Shown here one piece after another: positions 60,545-64,000 of a stretch of DNA of 64,000 nucleotides (position 1 is the first letter of the stretch; each line of letters starts with the position of its first letter). Made by a program: the position numbers and the translations under genes. This stretch comes from Aureitalea marina. GTDB taxonomy: Bacteria > Bacteroidota > Bacteroidia > Flavobacteriales > Flavobacteriaceae. The notes below the pieces were generated by a model. The model ran no database searches, was not told where the DNA came from, and was given only the letters and a program-made list of their open reading frames with translations. The stretch lies in NCBI RefSeq assembly GCF_002943755.1, contig NZ_MQUB01000001.1, forward strand, positions 962,501 to 1,026,500, read 5' to 3'.

Positions 60545-62239
60545 TTATCGGCTATAACGCCGCTTTCTTGACCACTGAAATAGTATTCCCAGAACTGTCA
60601 TTAAGAGCAGTGGAACCAGGATGTTCACCAGTTGCCACTTTAGCCGCTGGTCCGCAATTTTATCGGGGTCCATAACAGCTATGCTCACCTCTTTGGAACG
60701 AATGTTTATAAGTCCGCTATCGTCCAGCAAGTAATTGACTGCATTGAGCAAAAACTCCTTGTTTCCATACATGTTCCCGGTATATCGATCGAAGCCCAAT
60801 TCCACTGGTCGGCCATTTCCGTCCAATTGATTGTTTATCAAACTAGCGTCAGCGATCACGATCATTCGGGAATATTCACCCTCATCTTTACCGTCAGTGT
60901 AGGTAAAGGGTTTTATCCTGTTCCTGTACACAGAAGAAAACTCGCCTTCGATCAGAACCGCCAGAGGTATCTCACCTCCATCGAAACCGAATTGAGGCCC
61001 TGGGCCTTCGTTCACGATCTTCAGATTTTCCGGGATCTCCTTGTCGAAGTCGATAGGCGCAGGCAATCCGACCAATTTAGAAAGGGGAGAGCTTGTTAAC
61101 AAAATCGTCTTTTCCAAGGGATTGGGTAAAGTATCCATGCTAGAGGTATACTCAAACTTCACGCCTTCCAGGTTAACGGAAACAGGATGATCTCCTGCAG
61201 AAACTGATAACGGATAGTAAAACCAGGGGAAACGGTTGAATTCTGCCTGGTTATCAGCTCCTGATGCCAACAGGATGGGAGCCGAATACACATCCTTGAC
61301 CAGGTTTGGATTGATCCTGACCCCATATCGGAAAAAGAAATCGTTTAGGTTCAGATCCTGTGGGAAGGCAAAGTTATTTCCGCTTAGGCTATCAGTTTGG
61401 TGAAAGGCACCGTCGACTAACCAGAGTGAACGACCACCTTGCAACTGATACTGGTCTAAGACATATCTTTCTTGGTCTGTAAATGCCTCTGTAGGCCCTG
61501 CGCTTACAACAAGATCAAAATCGTTCAGGTCCTCCAGGGTTCCAACAGCATCTATGGCAACGGAATCCAGGGTGAAGGGTGCTATGTAATAATACTCCCG
61601 AAGTGATCCGAAGAAATCGGCTATATAACGATCTGAGGTCTGACCATTTCCTTTTAACACCGCTACTTTCTTACTCTTGGGTTGGACCAATTTGGACAGA
61701 GCTTCGCTGATGGCATATTCCAAATTTTGAATCGAACTGTTAATCCGGTCTCCAGTTGTGGACCCCAGGTTGTTCTTTAACAATTGGATTTTGACAGTCC
61801 TCCCTTGATAATAGGCCAGGGCCCATGGGTAGACCAATTCCGATGTAAGACGGCCACTCCTTTGTACATCCACCTGAACAGGGGTAAGCCCTGACTGGGC
61901 CAGTTGCTGCTGGATAACCTCTGGTTCTGCTTCGTCTGCCAAGGGATCGACCATGCGATAGAACAAGCTTTCGTTCTCGCTCTGATATTCTGCCAATAAT
62001 TGATCGGTCTCGGCCCTTAGTTTCATGAACTCTGCCGGTAAGGCACCTCCCATAAAGACTTCGATGATCAGATCTTCTTGGATTTGTTCACAAAGTTCTT
62101 CGCTCACCTCGGATAAGGTATAGCGACTATCCTGCGTGAGATCTACCCTCAGATGTACGCGTTGACCTAAGAATAAAAGGATCAGCAAGCCAATAAGCAG
62201 CAATGAGTCCTTGCGAATATGTTTCAGTAACCTGCTCAT
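60545..62239 (-). CDS. gldG: Gliding-motility ABC transporter component GldG
   Basis: GldG acts with GldF and GldA in gliding motility of Flavobacteriia. The 564-residue protein has an N-terminal TM helix (about 11-28), a long periplasmic part with RVDLTQDSRYTLSE and an ABC-type substrate-binding-like core, and a C-terminal TM helix (540-558) before WSRKRRYSR. The start overlaps gldF by ATGA (62236-62239). gldA is not in the window. Confidence 0.95.
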   Translation of the reverse strand: MSRLLKHIRKDSLLLIGLLILLFLGQRVHLRVDLTQDSRYTLSEVSEELCEQIQEDLIIEVFMGGALPAEFMKLRAETDQLLAEYQSENESLFYRMVDPLADEAEPEVIQQQLAQSGLTPVQVDVQRSGRLTSELVYPWALAYYQGRTVKIQLLKNNLGSTTGDRINSSIQNLEYAISEALSKLVQPKSKKVAVLKGNGQTSDRYIADFFGSLREYYYIAPFTLDSVAIDAVGTLEDLNDFDLVVSAGPTEAFTDQERYVLDQYQLQGGRSLWLVDGAFHQTDSLSGNNFAFPQDLNLNDFFFRYGVRINPNLVKDVYSAPILLASGADNQAEFNRFPWFYYPLSVSAGDHPVSVNLEGVKFEYTSSMDTLPNPLEKTILLTSSPLSKLVGLPAPIDFDKEIPENLKIVNEGPGPQFGFDGGEIPLAVLIEGEFSSVYRNRIKPFTYTDGKDEGEYSRMIVIADASLINNQLDGNGRPVELGFDRYTGNMYGNKEFLLNAVNYLLDDSGLINIRSKEVSIAVMDPDKIADQRLKWQLVNILVPLLLMTVLGILFQWSRKRRYSR

Positions 62240-62952
62240 CTCTTACTTTCCAGACTGATTTTAGTCATCCATAAAAAAAGGATGGTGACCGTTAGGAAAT
62301 AAATGAGATCATCACTATCCAGTACCCCACGAGACATACTGTCAAAATGGGACTGCATCCCCAGTTTGCTGAATATCTCCTGACCACTGAGTTCGGTTAG
62401 CGAGTTCAAGCCGAAATAGATCAGGAAGATCAGAATGACCGCCATCAGGAATGCTACGATCTGATTGCTACTTAGAGAAGAACAGAAAAGGCCAATAGCA
62501 GTATAGGCAGCTGCCAGAAATAGCAAACCGAAATAAGATCCAAGAACAACACCTAGATCCCAGTTTCCTGGAATCAGGCTCATTTCGGATATGGTCCAGA
62601 CATACGTTAAAGTGGGAATCAGGGCCAGTAGCATCAGCAGAAAAGCACCTGTAAATTTACCAAGCACCAATTGCCAGGTGGAAATAGGCCTGGTCAGTAA
62701 CATCTGTAAAGTACCCATGCGCCTCTCCTCGCTAATGCTCCTCATACAAATACCCGGGATCAGGATCAACATCAATAGGGGAGCCAGGTCAAAAAAGGCA
62801 CCCAGGTCGGCAAAGCCAGCATCCAGGATTTGATAATCCCCTGGGAAGACCCAGAGAAAAAGACCGCTGGTCAGCAGGAATAACCCAATGACCAGGTACC
62901 CGGTAGCCGAGGAAAAGAAATAACTGATCTCACGCCTTGCAACTGCTATCAT
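62236..62952 (-). CDS. gldF: Gliding-motility ABC transporter permease GldF
   Basis: The 238-residue ABC-2-type permease has six TM helices and the pattern ISYFFSSATGYLVIGLFLLTSGLFLW at the N-terminus, with EERRMGTLQMLLTRPIS after helix two. It is coupled to gldG by a four-base overlap and to the SAM hydrolase gene by another (62949-62952), so the three form an operon. Confidence 0.95.
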   Translation of the reverse strand: MIAVARREISYFFSSATGYLVIGLFLLTSGLFLWVFPGDYQILDAGFADLGAFFDLAPLLMLILIPGICMRSISEERRMGTLQMLLTRPISTWQLVLGKFTGAFLLMLLALIPTLTYVWTISEMSLIPGNWDLGVVLGSYFGLLFLAAAYTAIGLFCSSLSSNQIVAFLMAVILIFLIYFGLNSLTELSGQEIFSKLGMQSHFDSMSRGVLDSDDLIYFLTVTILFLWMTKISLESKR

Positions 62953-63785
62953 TTTCCGCTGAAGTTAATGGTGATAGTATCCCGATAAGCTAGACCAAAA
63001 AGCGTAGAAGCACTACCTACCGTATTGGGGTTGCTCTTGTAGATGGCCAATTCCAGATAACCGGAAGCATTCCAAAGCGCTAGTTTCTTACCATCTTCCT
63101 CCCGCTTTTCATGGGGCAGATCAAAGTTGATAGCATCACTGTAATGGGTGTGGATGGTCTTGAAGTTGGCTGTCCTGGCCGAGATGACGAAATCACGTCC
63201 TTTACCAATTTTTTCGAAAAGTGTGCGCGAAATATTAGAGATCACGTTACCGTAGTTATCAATGTAGATCACATTGCCTATGATCTGGTTGTTCTCAGGG
63301 TTAACAACGGGTTTTATACCCGTAAGTTGCTTGATCTTCTCTATATTCTTGCCGATCACTTCCAGTGTACCACCCCGAGCAATATGACAGGCCACCTTAA
63401 CAAAGACGTCCAGGACTGGGAAATTACTTTCTATCCGGTCGTGGATATTGATCTCTACGATCTTTTCCGGCCTGATCTGTGAAGTGAGCATCGAGATGAT
63501 GCCATTGTTCGCGCAGATAAAGAAATGTCCATCTAGTAATACCGCAATGTGCTTATTCTCCGGGTTCAATTCGCTATCTATACCAATTATGTGGATAGTG
63601 CCCGGAGGAAAGCTCTTGTAGGCGTTTTGGATGATATAGGCCGCTTCCATTAAATGAAAGGGATCTACAGAATGAGATATATCGACAATCCGGACATCTT
63701 CCAGCTCGGAATAAATGGCTCCTTTGACCGTTCCGGCAAAATGATCTTTCTCACCAAAGTCGGTGGTGAGGGTGATTATTGGCAT
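62949..63785 (-). CDS. SAM hydroxide adenosyltransferase (DUF62) family
   Basis: The family cleaves S-adenosylmethionine with water to adenosine and methionine; the relatives include chlorinase/fluorinase. The 278-residue protein starts MPIITLTTDFGEKDHFAGTVKG and has VDISHSVDP, IIGIDSELN and IYIDNYGNVISNIS, all family patterns. I start at the ATG at 63785; an in-frame start at 63824 would overlap the promoter. It is cotranscribed with gldF and gldG. Confidence 0.93.
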   Translation of the reverse strand: MPIITLTTDFGEKDHFAGTVKGAIYSELEDVRIVDISHSVDPFHLMEAAYIIQNAYKSFPPGTIHIIGIDSELNPENKHIAVLLDGHFFICANNGIISMLTSQIRPEKIVEINIHDRIESNFPVLDVFVKVACHIARGGTLEVIGKNIEKIKQLTGIKPVVNPENNQIIGNVIYIDNYGNVISNISRTLFEKIGKGRDFVISARTANFKTIHTHYSDAINFDLPHEKREEDGKKLALWNASGYLELAIYKSNPNTVGSASTLFGLAYRDTITINFSGK

Positions 63786-63821
63786 ACTGGAATTGTTGAT
63801 AATTTGTTCATACTCGACCCT

Positions 63822-63829
63822 CAAAAATA
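63822..63829 (-). promoter_or_regulatory. -7 box TATTTTTG for the SAM hydrolase-gldFG operon
   Basis: Minus-strand TATTTTTG matches the consensus, 37 bases before the ATG at 63785. No -33 TTG at the right distance. Confidence 0.45.
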
Positions 63830-63832
63830 CGG

Positions 63833-63840
63833 TAAGTTTG
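63833..63840 (+). promoter_or_regulatory. -7 box TAAGTTTG for phoH
   Basis: TAAGTTTG matches the consensus, 55 bases before the TTG start of phoH, and lies back to back with the divergent minus-strand box. Confidence 0.45.
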
Positions 63841-63894
63841 CAAAGAGAAAAACTATATTTACTTCAACCCCTTAACACTAAATATAACCGCCTT

Positions 63895-64000
63895 TTGAAC
63901 GAACTTATTATCGAATTGACCGAAGTAAATCCACGCGAATTCTTCGGACTTCAAAATGCCCACATTGATCTACTCAAGAAGTACTTTCCTAAATTAAAAC
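63895..64000 (+). CDS. PhoH-like ATPase, 5' end only
   Basis: From a TTG at 63895 the frame reads (M)NELIIELTEVNPREF and then FGLQNAHIDLLKKYFPKLK, the typical N-terminus of flavobacterial PhoH-family ATPases. The gene runs past the window edge, so the P-loop is not seen. The TTG start is the only one in frame near the family start. Confidence 0.8.
   Translation, partial: MNELIIELTEVNPREFFGLQNAHIDLLKKYFPKLK

Overview
This window is a chromosomal stretch of a member of the Bacteroidota, most probably a marine Flavobacteriaceae. The reasons are the gliding-motility genes gldF and gldG next to dnaN, a TonB-dependent receptor and CarboxypepD_reg-like domains, a PycTM (DUF5706) protein with an HD domain, Bacteroidota-type promoters with a TAnnTTTG -7 box (several with a TTG/TTTG -33 box about 18-22 bases upstream), and few Shine-Dalgarno sequences. 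No rRNA, tRNA, insertion sequence or CRISPR array was seen.

Layout. Bases 1-18105 hold ordinary and envelope genes: a partial two-TM protein, ggt, an ACP phosphodiesterase-like gene, glmM, an LpxL-like acyltransferase, a rhomboid protease, a barrel-less TonB-plug protein, a TlpA-like lipoprotein, a GAF-type protein, an HD-PycTM fusion, and a large lipoprotein joining a metallophosphoesterase, a middle domain with kinase-like motifs and an Omp85-type barrel. Bases 18212-25730 hold a sulfate-activation block (cysQ, tandem DUF2061, cysC, a Wzi-like outer-membrane protein, an HTH regulator, cysD, cysN) followed by an animal-type UDP-glucose dehydrogenase. Bases 25746-43595 are a tightly packed polysaccharide cluster: seven sulfotransferase-like genes, seven glycosyltransferases, a PglK/MsbA-type ABC half-transporter, a membrane acyltransferase with an apparent frameshift and a Wzy polymerase with two apparent frameshifts. 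Bases 43693-52680 hold export and regulation (Wza-like, Wzc-like tyrosine kinase, CpsB-type phosphatase), a PglA-like glycosyltransferase, a WecA-like initiating transferase, a DegT aminotransferase and a UDP-sugar 4,6-dehydratase. Bases 52689-64000 return to general functions (TonB receptor, PQQ-type dehydrogenase lipoprotein, mnmE, DUF4870, dnaN, gldG, gldF, SAM hydrolase, start of phoH). The 953-base gap at 56438-57390 holds two different heptanucleotide arrays, hairpins and a probable small membrane-protein gene.

How it fits together (inference). CysD/CysN and CysC make PAPS, CysQ removes the product PAP, and no PAPS reductase or sulfite reductase is present in the window. PAPS is therefore probably spent on the seven sulfotransferases rather than on cysteine. 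UDP-glucuronate from Ugd and a UDP-4-amino-sugar from the dehydratase/aminotransferase pair would be built into a lipid-linked oligosaccharide, sulfated in the cytoplasm, flipped by the ABC transporter, polymerised by Wzy and exported through Wzc/Wza/Wzi. The main result is this candidate locus for a heavily sulfated, uronate-containing capsule or exopolysaccharide, with enzyme types that resemble animal glycosaminoglycan synthesis.
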